Notes: a model not told the origin generated them from the sequence alone. DNA of 64,000 nt from OMIW01 sp044235645 (GCA_044235645.1 JBIIHQ010000004.1:62001-126000), one strand, 5' to 3'; counted from the stretch's first letter, positions 42,857 to 52,165 are shown. Numbers and translations: made by a program.

Positions 42857-44356
42857 CTACCGGTCCAATGAATCCCCGTACGGGCGCCCATCAGGGTAAG
42901 TACTCTCGTATCGAGAATCTCTCAGAGGCTGGTTTGATGAATGATCCGATGGTCGGTTCGTGTTTCTGTCACGATATCGGTACGCGGAGTTTGAACCCGC
43001 GGACTCCACATCTGAGGAAAGTTCTCGTGAGGGTAAACGACCGGGGCTGTCACGATAGCCGTAATAAGATTCGTCTCGATCCTCTGCAAATTCTCTCTCA
43101 TAGTCCGAGCCGGATCGCTGACGGCTGCTGCCACTTTCTCCGGAATACCGGGTAGCTACAGATGGAGCACGACGAACCGCAGGGGCAGGCGATCGCTCGG
43201 TTGAATCGGTTCGAAGTCGGCTCCTTGCCTCGTAATCGGAAGAGGATGACGTTGGGTAGTCGTAGGTCGCGACCCCATACCCACCCGGTATTCCACGTTC
43301 CGTTAAGGGTTCACCTGATTGCTCGTAGTCGTAAGCTCTCTGTGGCCTTACATGATCAGGACCTCGGTCGGCCGGTTCATCTCCGATTGTTCGGTACGAT
43401 GACGCTGCCCCTGAACCAATCCGTCCCCCTATGACAACTGGGATTCCATCCCCTCTTTCAATCACACGGGCGGCTTTTTCTTCGTTAATCTCGAAGTCGG
43501 CGCCGATTTTGCTCCGGATAAAGGTGAGAGATTCTCCTAAAGGAAGCTGATCTCCTCCATCCTTGCCATCCTCATGGAGCGGCGTCACTACCTGGAGGTA
43601 TACCTTGTCACCTTCTTGTGCCACCTTGATCGGCTGATTTACGAGGGTCACGCGAGTTTTAACTGGAACTATCTCGAAGAGGCGCGCGACATCCTCGGGG
43701 TACATCCGCATACAGCCGTGAGTAACCCGCATACCGATTCCGTTGGCCTTTCGTTCATCGACGCCGTGGATCAGGTACCCTGGGATTCCGAGTCTGAGGG
43801 CAAATCCACCGAGCGGATTTTCAGGATGTCCCCCGGGAATCATGTCGGGAAGCGGATCGCCATCACGTGCATGCTCTTCCTTGATACTTTTCGGTGGATA
43901 CCACGCTGGATCCTTATCCTTGCGCACGACAACTGTATCCCCTAAGGGGGTTTTCCAGTCCATGCGACCGATACTCACCGGGAAGGTTACGACGGATCCA
44001 AGTTGACCCTTTTGAGCAGGTAAAAAATAGTAGAGACGGAGCTCCGCGATATTAACAACGACTCCGTTTCGTGGAGCGTCGGGGAGTAGGTATTTACTCG
44101 GCAGGAGAATTCGGCTTCCATCCCCCGGAATCCACCTATTCGTCGACGGGTTCGCCTTTACTATTTGGTCATAGCCGAGATTAAACTCGCGAGCAATGTC
44201 GATCAGGGTATCCTCATGGCGCGAGCGCGTTTCGCGCAGCTCTCCGATTATCGAAGAGGAGTCAGAAGCGAGTTGAAAGGTCTCTGCCTGGGAGGTCGCT
44301 GCGAGACAGGAGGCACAGAAGAGGAGGGTGAATAGGATGCGCGAAGGTTGTATCAT
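42857..44356 (-). CDS. L,D-transpeptidase with LysM (ErfK/YcfS type)
   Basis: A 499-residue periplasmic enzyme. Signal peptide (LLFCASCLAATSQAET), LysM-like domain (about 46-88, HEDTLIDIAREFNLGYDQI), then a YkuD catalytic domain with the His of YLIHGVDE and the Cys of VTHGCMRM. The catalytic half resembles E. coli ErfK/YcfS/YbiS, which attach Lpp to peptidoglycan. The last 200 residues are a low-complexity Ser/Arg/Tyr/Asp-rich tail not found in those enzymes. It is convergent with the Lpp-like gene 220 bases away, a probable substrate. Confidence 0.9.
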   Translation of the reverse strand: MIQPSRILFTLLFCASCLAATSQAETFQLASDSSSIIGELRETRSRHEDTLIDIAREFNLGYDQIVKANPSTNRWIPGDGSRILLPSKYLLPDAPRNGVVVNIAELRLYYFLPAQKGQLGSVVTFPVSIGRMDWKTPLGDTVVVRKDKDPAWYPPKSIKEEHARDGDPLPDMIPGGHPENPLGGFALRLGIPGYLIHGVDERKANGIGMRVTHGCMRMYPEDVARLFEIVPVKTRVTLVNQPIKVAQEGDKVYLQVVTPLHEDGKDGGDQLPLGESLTFIRSKIGADFEINEEKAARVIERGDGIPVVIGGRIGSGAASSYRTIGDEPADRGPDHVRPQRAYDYEQSGEPLTERGIPGGYGVATYDYPTSSSSDYEARSRLRTDSTERSPAPAVRRAPSVATRYSGESGSSRQRSGSDYEREFAEDRDESYYGYRDSPGRLPSRELSSDVESAGSNSAYRYRDRNTNRPSDHSSNQPLRDSRYESTYPDGRPYGDSLDR

Positions 44357-44623
44357 AGGGCGGACGCGGGGAGCAGGAGGATAGACAGCGTATAAAAGAC
44401 TTTCATGCCTTGGAATTGTAGCACTTATTTTCAGTTGGAAACAAACGTTCTTGACTTTACCATCTGAGGAATGAGGATGGTTGGGGTTTGTGATAACTTT
44501 GATGAGCGATGATAAGACTTCCTGCTAAGATTATCCGAGGAATGCTCTGATGATGCGACGAGCGTATGATTTTTGCGAATCGCTGCGCAAAGTTCCCTCG
44601 TTCAGAAAAACGCTTAAATATAT

Positions 44624-45277
44624 CTAACTCTCGGCTGATCGCAGGACCCGGATGTTTCCGTTGGCTTGGATTCGCTCCTGAATATCACGACGCTTCTGAA
44701 TATGTGGGATTACCGTCTGGTAATAGTCAATCAGAAATTCAAGTCGTTCCTTCTCGCTTCGCATCTCAAGGAGAGATTGTCGCTGGGCAAGGTCGAGCCC
44801 CGCGTTGTGAGCAAGGGCAAACGAGACTCGTTGATCAGGGCTAAAATCGGGGGTCGTTGGATGTCCCCGGGAAAGCTCAGAGAGCTTCATGTGAAGGGTT
44901 ACCGCCCGTCCGACCAGCATCGTTTCCGAAGGAACAGAATCATCAAAATATTGGACCGTCGCGAGCGGATACGGCCCGTTTCTTTCGATATCAACCATCC
45001 GATACCGCATGACGCCTCGCGTCAGGATATCGTAGCGACCATCAGGGTACTCTTCGAGGACGCGCTCAATCACCACCGCACAACCGCTTTGAAATATTAC
45101 TTCATTATCGACACACGTCACGCCGAATCGCGGATGCTTACCTGCCTGCCGCTGGATCAGCAGGTCACGCACCATCAGTCGATACCGCTCCTCATAGATA
45201 TGAAACGGTACCGCCTCGTCGGGGAAGACGACACAGGGAAGAGCAAAAAGGGGGAGGGTGGCTTTGGTGTCTGGCAT
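44624..45277 (-). CDS. LON N-terminal domain protein
   Basis: A 217-residue stand-alone LON substrate-binding domain. It starts LPLFALPCVVFPDEAVPFHIYEERY (residues about 9-33; the conserved PLFPLxxVLFPG-like opening), has GRYDILTRGVMRYRM in the beta domain and a helical C-terminus ending in a basic region. No ATPase or protease domain follows. Such proteins are widespread and little studied; they probably bind damaged or specific proteins. It is a single gene. Confidence 0.85.
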   Translation of the reverse strand: MPDTKATLPLFALPCVVFPDEAVPFHIYEERYRLMVRDLLIQRQAGKHPRFGVTCVDNEVIFQSGCAVVIERVLEEYPDGRYDILTRGVMRYRMVDIERNGPYPLATVQYFDDSVPSETMLVGRAVTLHMKLSELSRGHPTTPDFSPDQRVSFALAHNAGLDLAQRQSLLEMRSEKERLEFLIDYYQTVIPHIQKRRDIQERIQANGNIRVLRSAES

Positions 45278-45812
45278 AGTTTGATGCAGTTTTAAGTCGG
45301 ATAATCGTAACCTTCGCCTGCTCAGGTCGATAGCTCGAATGTGATTTCACTTGGAACGTGTACGTCCCTCCATCCTCGATTGTTATCTCGGGAGGCTCTC
45401 TTTGAAAAGCATTATCGCTCGAGAGTACATCTCAATTAGTGGGATGTTGTTTGGAGGTGCTGCTGACAGACCTCCTGGAAGCTGCAAAGTATCGGATGGA
45501 GGGGTCCGAGTATTTACATACCTGCATGATGATTCTTGTGGTCTCTCATTTTTGAGCTGTCAAGGTTGGAACCGCAGGATGTGTCGGCTCAGAGAAAAGG
45601 GAGCGGTCGTGGAGATTACATATGAATTTACGAAATACACCCATCCAAATCCCCGGTAAAGCCCGATAAGGGTAAAATATACGCCAACGGAGACCGCTCC
45701 ATCCTTACCTTTTCATGAATCGAAGAATTCCTCCCCCTATAGAGGGATAGAAAAAAAATGGCGAAAATAAAGTGCCCGAGTATGCGTGAAATGAATAGAA
45801 GAGGACAAATAT
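45278..45812. other. Intergenic stretch without a convincing gene
   Basis: About 530 bases. A 102-codon frame from a TTG at 45351 contains no recognisable sequence, has a Cys-rich and irregular composition and lacks a ribosome-binding site. No RNA gene was recognised. Confidence 0.35.
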
Positions 45813-46106
45813 GTGGCATGGGCCCGAAGTCAGGTCGACCCTGACACTGGGGTGAAATCAAGGTCCTTGTGCCTCGATTTCCCGAGGACCAGGAAGTATC
45901 AGCCACGAGTCTGTAACGTTGAGTGCGATGTGGAGCGACTATCCTTTAAACTGATCGGGTTGGTGAGGATTGTGAATACCTTTGATGTTCCGGGTCAGAT
46001 CCTCTGCCAAAGGCTCATTCCGCACCTGTCGGCAGATGGGGCCAGAAATCCTTTCCTGATGTTTTTGTTCGAACGTGTTGGAGGGATCGAGTTCTCCTCG
46101 TGGTAA
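45813..46106 (+). CDS. Possible small protein of unknown function
   Basis: A 97-codon frame with no recognisable family; it is moderately hydrophobic near residues 48-72 (KLIGLVRIVNTFDVPGQIL). Its main support is an intrinsic terminator 14 bases after the stop on the same strand. A minus-strand frame (45939-46181) overlaps it and cannot be fully excluded. Confidence 0.25.
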   Translation: MAWARSQVDPDTGVKSRSLCLDFPRTRKYQPRVCNVECDVERLSFKLIGLVRIVNTFDVPGQILCQRLIPHLSADGARNPFLMFLFERVGGIEFSSW

Positions 46107-46120
46107 GTCCGTACGGTTCC

Positions 46121-46155
46121 TGCCGCTGGCGAGGTTTCGTCCAGCGGTATTTTTA
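46121..46155 (+). terminator. Intrinsic terminator, plus strand
   Basis: CCGCTGG (46123-46129) pairs with CCAGCGG (46141-46147), followed by a T-rich tract (TATTTTTATT). It implies transcription from the left, through 45813-46106 or a non-coding RNA. Confidence 0.7.
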
Positions 46156-46237
46156 TTCGCGCGAATATTGGGCGGTTGCATATCAAGGGCGAGCTTTAAG
46201 GCGAGGCGATAGTCAAAAAATAGGGTGATATTTGTGC

Positions 46238-47260
46238 TTAAGCATCATCTGGAGAATCAGACCCTTCCTTGCCAGATAAAAATCGCGGATTACTGGCTGG
46301 CGATATCACCGTTCGCTGACCTGTGCCGGACGACTGTTGTCCCGCAGCGGGGGAGTGCAGAATCTGCGTGGCGAGCGCCATCATCGAGCCGACATCGGTA
46401 ACATTGGCGGGGAGGACAAGCGAAGTGCTTTGTTTGGCGATATTGCCGAACTGTTCGATGTATCGTTCTGCTATTCTGAACTGAAGTGCTTCGATGCCGC
46501 CTGGCTTACTTACCGCCGCGCTGATACGGCCGATACCCTCGGCAGTGGCATCTGCGATCGCGAGAATGGCGTCGGCCTGACCGGCCGCTTCGTTGATCTG
46601 CCGCTCTCGTGTGGCTTCAGATGCTTTAATAACCTGCTGCTTTTTCCCATCAGCAACGTTTACTGCGGCATCACGTTCCGCTTCGGAGGCAAGGATGGTC
46701 GCCCGCTTTTCCCGCTCCGCTCGCATCTGCTTCTCCATCGCTGCCAGGACATCGTGAGGTGGGGTGATATTTTTGATCTCATACCGCTTTACCTTGATAC
46801 CCCAAGACTCGGTCGCTTTATCGAGTTCGCTGACGACCTCGCGATTTATATTCGTCCGTTCTTCAAATGTCTTATCGAGCTCGATCTTGCCGATTTCACT
46901 TCTCAGCGTTGTTTGAGCAAGTTGCGCTATCGCAAAGTCATAATCATCGATACCGTACGATGCATCGTGCGCATCCACGACTGAGAGATAGAGAACGCCA
47001 TCTACGCCCACCTGCACATTATCTTTAGTTATACATATCTGTTCGGGAATATCTCTGGCGATCTCCTTCAGGGAGTGTTTGTACCGAATCGCATCGAGGA
47101 AGGGGAGAAGAAAATGATATCCTGCTTCGAGAGTGCGATTATAACGCCCTGCTCGTTCAACGACATATGCTGACTGTTGAGGGACGATGATGATAGTAGC
47201 TTTGAGAACAATAAGAGCAACCACAACGAGTAACAGGGCAACTATAACTTGGGTAAACAT
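46238..47260 (-). CDS. Slipin / stomatin-like SPFH membrane protein
   Basis: A 340-residue protein with one N-terminal membrane helix (VIVALLLVVVALIVLKATIIIV), an SPFH/PHB domain (VERAGRYNRTLEAGYHFLLP, residues about 28-47, to ITPPHDVL), an Ala/Glu-rich coiled coil (MRAEREKRATILASEAER) and a C-terminal tail. It resembles QmcA/stomatin and forms oligomeric membrane scaffolds. ATG 47260 has GGAG eight bases upstream; the longer frame is rejected. It is downstream of a truncated slipin and an NfeD gene, the typical partner. Confidence 0.9.
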   Translation of the reverse strand: MFTQVIVALLLVVVALIVLKATIIIVPQQSAYVVERAGRYNRTLEAGYHFLLPFLDAIRYKHSLKEIARDIPEQICITKDNVQVGVDGVLYLSVVDAHDASYGIDDYDFAIAQLAQTTLRSEIGKIELDKTFEERTNINREVVSELDKATESWGIKVKRYEIKNITPPHDVLAAMEKQMRAEREKRATILASEAERDAAVNVADGKKQQVIKASEATRERQINEAAGQADAILAIADATAEGIGRISAAVSKPGGIEALQFRIAERYIEQFGNIAKQSTSLVLPANVTDVGSMMALATQILHSPAAGQQSSGTGQRTVISPASNPRFLSGKEGSDSPDDA

Positions 47261-47435
47261 CAAGAACTCCGAAAAAAATGAGCTTTCTGAATATAAACGG
47301 TACCCCGGTGAGAACGAAAATTCGCAAGACAGGCGGTCTAATTTTTCTCTCAATGAATTCTTTCCGATCTCCACCCCTCTCTCGGGAAGTCGGAAGGATT
47401 TGATTCATTCCACGGAATGGTCTCAAAGGCTGATA

Positions 47436-47945
47436 CTACGTCGTTGGATCGTCCCGTCTGGTTTTTAAATCTACCCCAAGCAGCTGAATGCCCCACCGAA
47501 GTGCTGAATCTCGAAGTTTCGCGGTCAAGGAAAGGGTCGCAGCAGGAATGTTGGTTTCCAGTTCAGAGGATTTTATTTTGCCGACCTCCTCCTGAAGTAA
47601 GATTTTTGCCGCAGTACTCAGAGCGAGGTGATGATCTGTGACCGAGAAGACGGCTTTATGGGCGTCAGTGATCATCCAACGGACCCTGCACTGAAAGAAA
47701 AATGTAACCCCATCTGCGCTTTGGCACTTTTCCTCATCGAGAGTAAAGGTTTGCTCCCCTTTGGGAACGATGACTCTAACCTTTTCCACGAACGGAATAA
47801 TGAATCTAAGCCCGCTGCTCAGGGATCGGCTAAATTTGCCATCAAGCTCAACGAAGGCCGTCTTTCCGTGTGGGACATGCACGATTGTTCGGGTCAGCAG
47901 GGCGAGGCCTAAGGCGCTGGCAACTATCGTAAGAAAGATTTCCAT
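47436..47945 (-). CDS. Short slipin-like SPFH protein
   Basis: A 169-residue SPFH protein: N-terminal helix (IFLTIVASALGLALLTRTIV), then a PHB domain (FVELDGKFSRSLSSGLRFIIPF, residues about 31-52, to LGVDLKT). It stops at the end of the PHB domain, so the coiled coil that drives oligomerisation is missing. The ending (RRDDPTT) is a clean stop, with no remnant of the coil recognised behind it. GGAG precedes the ATG. It may form mixed rings with the full-length slipin encoded 175 bases downstream. Confidence 0.78.
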   Translation of the reverse strand: MEIFLTIVASALGLALLTRTIVHVPHGKTAFVELDGKFSRSLSSGLRFIIPFVEKVRVIVPKGEQTFTLDEEKCQSADGVTFFFQCRVRWMITDAHKAVFSVTDHHLALSTAAKILLQEEVGKIKSSELETNIPAATLSLTAKLRDSALRWGIQLLGVDLKTRRDDPTT

Positions 47946-48146
47946 GAGCTCCGTAAAACCGATTTAGCCGAAATGGCCAAAAATTGAGCGTACCGAATGA
48001 ATAGGGGCAACGACTCGGAACTGTAGACCGGAAATGCAGCGTCACCCACCCCCATTTTTATCTTACCCCTCTCTTCCTGCAAGAGCGTAAGCTCACAGGG
48101 AACGGTCAATAGCGAGAACGATACTTTGAAAGGGTCTATTACACCG

Positions 48147-48587
48147 TCACTGAAGGTCTGAAGGGATTATTTTAAGCAGCAACCCATCGATAGCCTCTAC
48201 AATAGCCTCCTCGCCCTGCGTTAAATCACGTCGCCCGGTATTCGTGGCGCTCCAGGTTGTTCCTCTGCATTCAACCCGGCCTCGCTGCCCTTGTAGGATA
48301 TCACAGATACAAATGGCTCTTTGGCCGACGACGGACGGTGAGCTTTGCCGAAGCTCTCCCCGATTTATGAGGGAGCGAATGAGGGGTCGAAGTCCCCAGC
48401 ATAGAGCAAGAGAAGAGAGGGCAAAAATTGTTAGCTCCAATGATAGGCCCATTTCTCCCCCCAAGAATGAAATGAGGCCGACGAGGCCAGCTCCGAGGGC
48501 GAAGAAAATAAGAAATACGCTGCCCGGAACGAGGGCTTCACCGATGAGGAGTAAAAGGGCGACGGATATCCAGAGCCACCAGATCAT
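48147..48587 (-). CDS. NfeD-like membrane protein
   Basis: A 146-residue short NfeD protein. Two or three hydrophobic helices (WWLWISVALLLLIGEALVPG with the typical GEALVPGS motif, then VFLIFFALGAGLVG and LELTIFALSSLALCWG) precede a C-terminal OB-fold (VVGQRAICICDILQGQ to VEAIDG). NfeD proteins pair with slipins, as here. ATG 48587 follows AAGGGA; the longer frame is not needed. Confidence 0.85.
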   Translation of the reverse strand: MIWWLWISVALLLLIGEALVPGSVFLIFFALGAGLVGLISFLGGEMGLSLELTIFALSSLALCWGLRPLIRSLINRGELRQSSPSVVGQRAICICDILQGQRGRVECRGTTWSATNTGRRDLTQGEEAIVEAIDGLLLKIIPSDLQ

Positions 48588-48622
48588 AGTTCCCTTACCT
48601 ATTTTGGCTACGTGACCGCTGA

Positions 48623-49768
48623 CTATGTGCCGTAATTCCGCCACAATCTGTCAGCACACCGAGCCACCTCCCTGTCAGGATCGTTGGCTAACTGTTTAGC
48701 CATCTCCTCCGCCCACGGATGCTCAAGGCTAAAGAGCCGAGTTAGTGAATCGACGCGAATATCTGATATCGGACTTCGGGAGGCTGCAACAAGAATATGA
48801 CTTGCGAGACGAGTATGGCGGGCGATAAGCACCTCAATCGCATCCTCCCACTGCACTCCTGAAGCTGGTTGTAGTGCCATCCGAACGAACGGAGCGAGTG
48901 CCAGAGCTGAGAAACCGGATGCATCTTTGATAAATGTCCTTACCCACCACGACTCACCATCAATGATTCGCGCGTCGAATTCAGGAGGAGGTTCACCGTT
49001 CTGACGCTCGTAATAAGGGAGCACCGCCTCGATGATTTCCCGAGCAATCCCACGATGTCCCTCGTTTGCTTCTTTATCGAGGAGTATCGAGAGAGCACAG
49101 CTTTGCGAGAGCCCCGATGAAACAAGGGAGAGCAGTTTTAGAATTTCTTTTGTAAATTGTGGCTCGACATCGGCGCTCGCTGTAACCGCCATCACCTCGA
49201 ATGAGCTGAGGTCATGCACCGCAAGAGAGAGAAGGCAATATCTTTTGATATCGCGGTCGAACCCTAGTATTGAACCGGCGACCAGCGCGGCAACCCCCTC
49301 ATATAGTGCGGTCCTCTCAGCGACTGTCGCGAGAGCTTCATCGTGAAAAGTGGACATTTCCCCCAAAAAACGCGCCCCCTCGGAGCCGCGCTGAAGCTCT
49401 GATGATGATGGACCTGGTCGACAACACGCAAAAATATCTGCCACCGAATCACTCATTTGAAGAATGCGTTCTGTCTCCAAGCTTTTGAGAGACTCTTCAT
49501 CAAATGAGAGAGATAATCGCTTTTTCTCCTCGGTGGCCCGATTCCAAAGGACGATGGCATTCAGCCAAAGAAGCGCAGATGTGCTAAAAACCTCTGCCGC
49601 TCGAAATGCCAAAGAGGGGGTCATGCGTGCCGACCCGTCAATAATTGCCTCGATCGCTCGCTCCGAGGTTTTCATTTCAGCCGCGCACTGAGCGTTCGTG
49701 AGGCCCCTGCCCTCTATCGCAGAACGGAGAATGGATCCCGGTCGATTTATGAGAAAACTCACGGTCAC
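48623..49768 (-). CDS. HigA-type HTH fused to a large helical domain
   Basis: A 381-residue protein. Residues 10-70 match the XRE/HigA antitoxin helix-turn-helix: PGSILRSAIEGRGLTNAQCA, then ERAIEAIIDGSARMTPSLAF and the closing FSTSALLWLNA. The other 300 residues are helical with HEAT-like repeats, for example LLSLAVHDLSSFEV and LFSLEHPWAEEMAKQLANDP. No HigB-type toxin is adjacent. Its start overlaps the upstream 505-residue gene by 4 bases, so the pair is translationally coupled. The function of the fusion is unknown. Confidence 0.65.
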   Translation of the reverse strand: MTVSFLINRPGSILRSAIEGRGLTNAQCAAEMKTSERAIEAIIDGSARMTPSLAFRAAEVFSTSALLWLNAIVLWNRATEEKKRLSLSFDEESLKSLETERILQMSDSVADIFACCRPGPSSSELQRGSEGARFLGEMSTFHDEALATVAERTALYEGVAALVAGSILGFDRDIKRYCLLSLAVHDLSSFEVMAVTASADVEPQFTKEILKLLSLVSSGLSQSCALSILLDKEANEGHRGIAREIIEAVLPYYERQNGEPPPEFDARIIDGESWWVRTFIKDASGFSALALAPFVRMALQPASGVQWEDAIEVLIARHTRLASHILVAASRSPISDIRVDSLTRLFSLEHPWAEEMAKQLANDPDREVARCADRLWRNYGT

Positions 49769-51282
49769 CTCTTCTCAGATTCGGGGGAAAACGGAGCAAT
49801 ACTCACTCCATAGACATGAGCTCGAGGAGAGCCATGCAGATCGAGGTCCTCCCCTATTTCAAACTCAACCTTCACCGAGGGATCGCCCTGAATGAGAAAT
49901 GCGAATCGATGTTCTTCGCGAGTACCGCCGAATCGCACTTTCTTATCGTCTGACAGTCCACTCCTCAGAGAATCAGCAATATTCTTTAGTAACTCGGACT
50001 CTGTAGCAAATCTTTGCTGGAAAAAACGGAGAATCTCACGAATACGAAGAAGGGTATCAGTCGGTAAATTCTGGAGAACCTCGTGCTCCTCTTCTGATAG
50101 GCTTTTCACTCGCCAGAGGGGAAGCATCGTCAGGAGGTCAAAAGGCTGTGAGCCCTCAGCATAGGTGAGTGGCAGATCGACTGGATGCACAATGTAATTG
50201 ACGTTATCGTCAGGAAACCAAACCCCATCTTGCCCTTTTCTTCTCTCGATCTCCCCCCTGAGGAGGGTGATTTCTGGGTCTATCTGCTCGAGAATCTCGA
50301 CAAGTCGCGGATCAGCGATATCATTGCTCACCTGAAAAACACGATCTTCGAGCAGCTCTCGCTCATGAAGGAGAAGAAGGAGCGTGCTACACGAAAGATT
50401 TCCGGTCCCATCCTCAGTAGCAGTGAAGGGAGTGAGTTGACGAAGAGCATCCTCTATGTCGAGCGGAGTTTTAAGTGCACCTTCCTTGTCCTCAAGCTGC
50501 GCAAGTGCTCTGTTGTATTGAGAAATTACCTGAAGCGCGGCATCCTGCGATGTTCCATCACCATCAGCATGTTCCTCCGCGCGCGAACGAATCGTGGCGG
50601 CAACCTCATCATCAAGGGTTTTAATGAATTCTTCCCCAGCGTTAACGCGGGGTGCCTCGGTCAAGGAGCCTTCAAGAATCGACGCTAGAGTCTCTGCTTC
50701 AGAGCCCTTCAGACCCAGATGCTCGGCTACCCAACGGGCGGGTATGCCAGAATTATTCTGAATGCCTCGGAGGACATCCTCCGGGGGTATCGACTCAACC
50801 CGAATGTCCTGACCATAAAGCCGGATCGTTTGTCCAGCATTCAGGAATTCTGTTGCCTTCGCTTTGTCCAGCTCGCAAATGCCCCGAATCGTGTCCGGGC
50901 TCCAAGGCATCGCGGATTCAGAGGTTACTTTGCAGGCTCGAAGCTGGTCGCCGAGGAAGAATAGATAGGTGAATTGGACTGCGATGGATTCTCGTGCTCC
51001 CTCGGCCGCTGGAGGGGCGATCTCAGCGGGAGCGACGAGACAGGACAGGGGAGGCTCGTACTCTGCAGTAAAAACTCGAGAGGTGCGCGACTGAATGTAC
51101 ATCGTGATAAGGTGAGGTAACGCCCTTACCTGCTCAGCGGTTAGGTCGGGAAGCCTGTCGCTCGCAAGCACTGAGGCGACGAAGCGCCCCTTGGTGCGAT
51201 TTGCGAGGTCGTGCGCGAGCGGCAACTGGGCCGACCCGCGGCTATCGGGGGATAGTTGGGGGGAGGAGACCTCTTTAACCAT
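49765..51282 (-). CDS. Hypothetical protein, partner of the HTH-helical protein
   Basis: A 505-residue soluble acidic protein not recognised. No signal peptide. The first 130 residues look mixed alpha/beta (FTYLFFLGDQLRACKV), and residues 185-215 (NSGIPARWVAEHLGLKGSEA) may be a small helix-turn-helix-like or helical-bundle domain, similar in style to the HTH of its neighbour. The rest is helical with a Glu-rich stretch. The final part (FAFLIQGDPSVKVEFEIGED) is beta-rich. It is divergent from the TrmJ-like gene and coupled to the next gene. Confidence 0.55.
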   Translation of the reverse strand: MVKEVSSPQLSPDSRGSAQLPLAHDLANRTKGRFVASVLASDRLPDLTAEQVRALPHLITMYIQSRTSRVFTAEYEPPLSCLVAPAEIAPPAAEGARESIAVQFTYLFFLGDQLRACKVTSESAMPWSPDTIRGICELDKAKATEFLNAGQTIRLYGQDIRVESIPPEDVLRGIQNNSGIPARWVAEHLGLKGSEAETLASILEGSLTEAPRVNAGEEFIKTLDDEVAATIRSRAEEHADGDGTSQDAALQVISQYNRALAQLEDKEGALKTPLDIEDALRQLTPFTATEDGTGNLSCSTLLLLLHERELLEDRVFQVSNDIADPRLVEILEQIDPEITLLRGEIERRKGQDGVWFPDDNVNYIVHPVDLPLTYAEGSQPFDLLTMLPLWRVKSLSEEEHEVLQNLPTDTLLRIREILRFFQQRFATESELLKNIADSLRSGLSDDKKVRFGGTREEHRFAFLIQGDPSVKVEFEIGEDLDLHGSPRAHVYGVSIAPFSPESEKR

Positions 51283-51445
51283 AGGTATAATAGTAGGGGT
51301 AAATGGTCGGAAAGAAAAGGAGCCGTTTCTCGTCTTTTCCGAAATGCTGGTAGATTGGCAGACGAGGATTGTGGGTGGAGCTTTCGAGATAATTTGTTCT
51401 CGAAATCAAGGGGGCGAGGGGAGTTTTCGCAGAAATAAGGTAGAT

Positions 51446-52165
51446 ATGAGTTTCCATGTCATTTTAGTCAATCCGGAGGAGAGTCTTAATATTGGCTCCG
51501 TTGCCCGAGCAATGAAAAATCTCTCTTTTTCGGGGCTTCGGCTCGTTTCTCCGCGGAATTTTTCACGAGAGCGTGCGGGCATAACGGCATGTCATGCGAT
51601 TGATGTTCTTGATGCGGTCGCTGTTTACCCCGGTTTGGCCGATGCGATAGCCGATCTTCACCACGTCGTCGGTTTTTCCGCGAGGGATGGCGAAAACCGA
51701 CCGGTTCCACTCTCACTTTCCGAATGGGCGTTGAGGATCTCAGACCGAGCGAAAGATCAAAGGATCGGACTTGTTTTTGGGCCTGAATCAACTGGTCTTC
51801 ATCTCGCTGACGTCGTTCTCTGTCATCGACTTGTCGTAATTCCGGCGAATCCTGCCTATTCCTCGTTCAACCTGTCGCATGCGGTTCTTCTCGCATTGTA
51901 CGAGTTGCATCGCTCGGGACTGGGTCAGGGGGTCGAGGTATCAGCGAGGAATGCCGACACTGCTGAGCGAAGTCAGGTCGAGCAGTTAGAGAAATTAGTC
52001 GACGAGGTGGCCGAGCTCTCGGAGTTCTATCGAGCGGGAACCCCACCTGTGATGCGAGACCTTCTTCCGCACCTGATAGCCCGTATGGAGCCTCAGAGGA
52101 GAGACCTCGCGATCCTGCTCGGACTGTTTAGTCGCGTGAAGAAAAAGTTGGTCCGTCAGCCCTGA
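51446..52165 (+). CDS. TrmJ-like SPOUT RNA 2'-O-methyltransferase
   Basis: A 239-residue SpoU-family enzyme. Motif 1 NPEESLNIGSVARAMKN, motif 2 IGLVFGPESTGL and motif 3 IPANPAYSSFNLSHAV give the trefoil-knot SAM site. The C-terminal helical extension (EQLEKLVDEVAEL to LLGLFSRVKKKL) is that of TrmJ, which methylates position 32 of several tRNAs. The ATG at 51446 lies after AAGG; the open frame goes back to 51191. Monocistronic. Confidence 0.9.
   Translation: MSFHVILVNPEESLNIGSVARAMKNLSFSGLRLVSPRNFSRERAGITACHAIDVLDAVAVYPGLADAIADLHHVVGFSARDGENRPVPLSLSEWALRISDRAKDQRIGLVFGPESTGLHLADVVLCHRLVVIPANPAYSSFNLSHAVLLALYELHRSGLGQGVEVSARNADTAERSQVEQLEKLVDEVAELSEFYRAGTPPVMRDLLPHLIARMEPQRRDLAILLGLFSRVKKKLVRQP

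Noticed and set aside
45351..45659. 102-codon frame from TTG
   Set aside because: No ribosome-binding site, no recognisable domain and an irregular Cys-rich composition.
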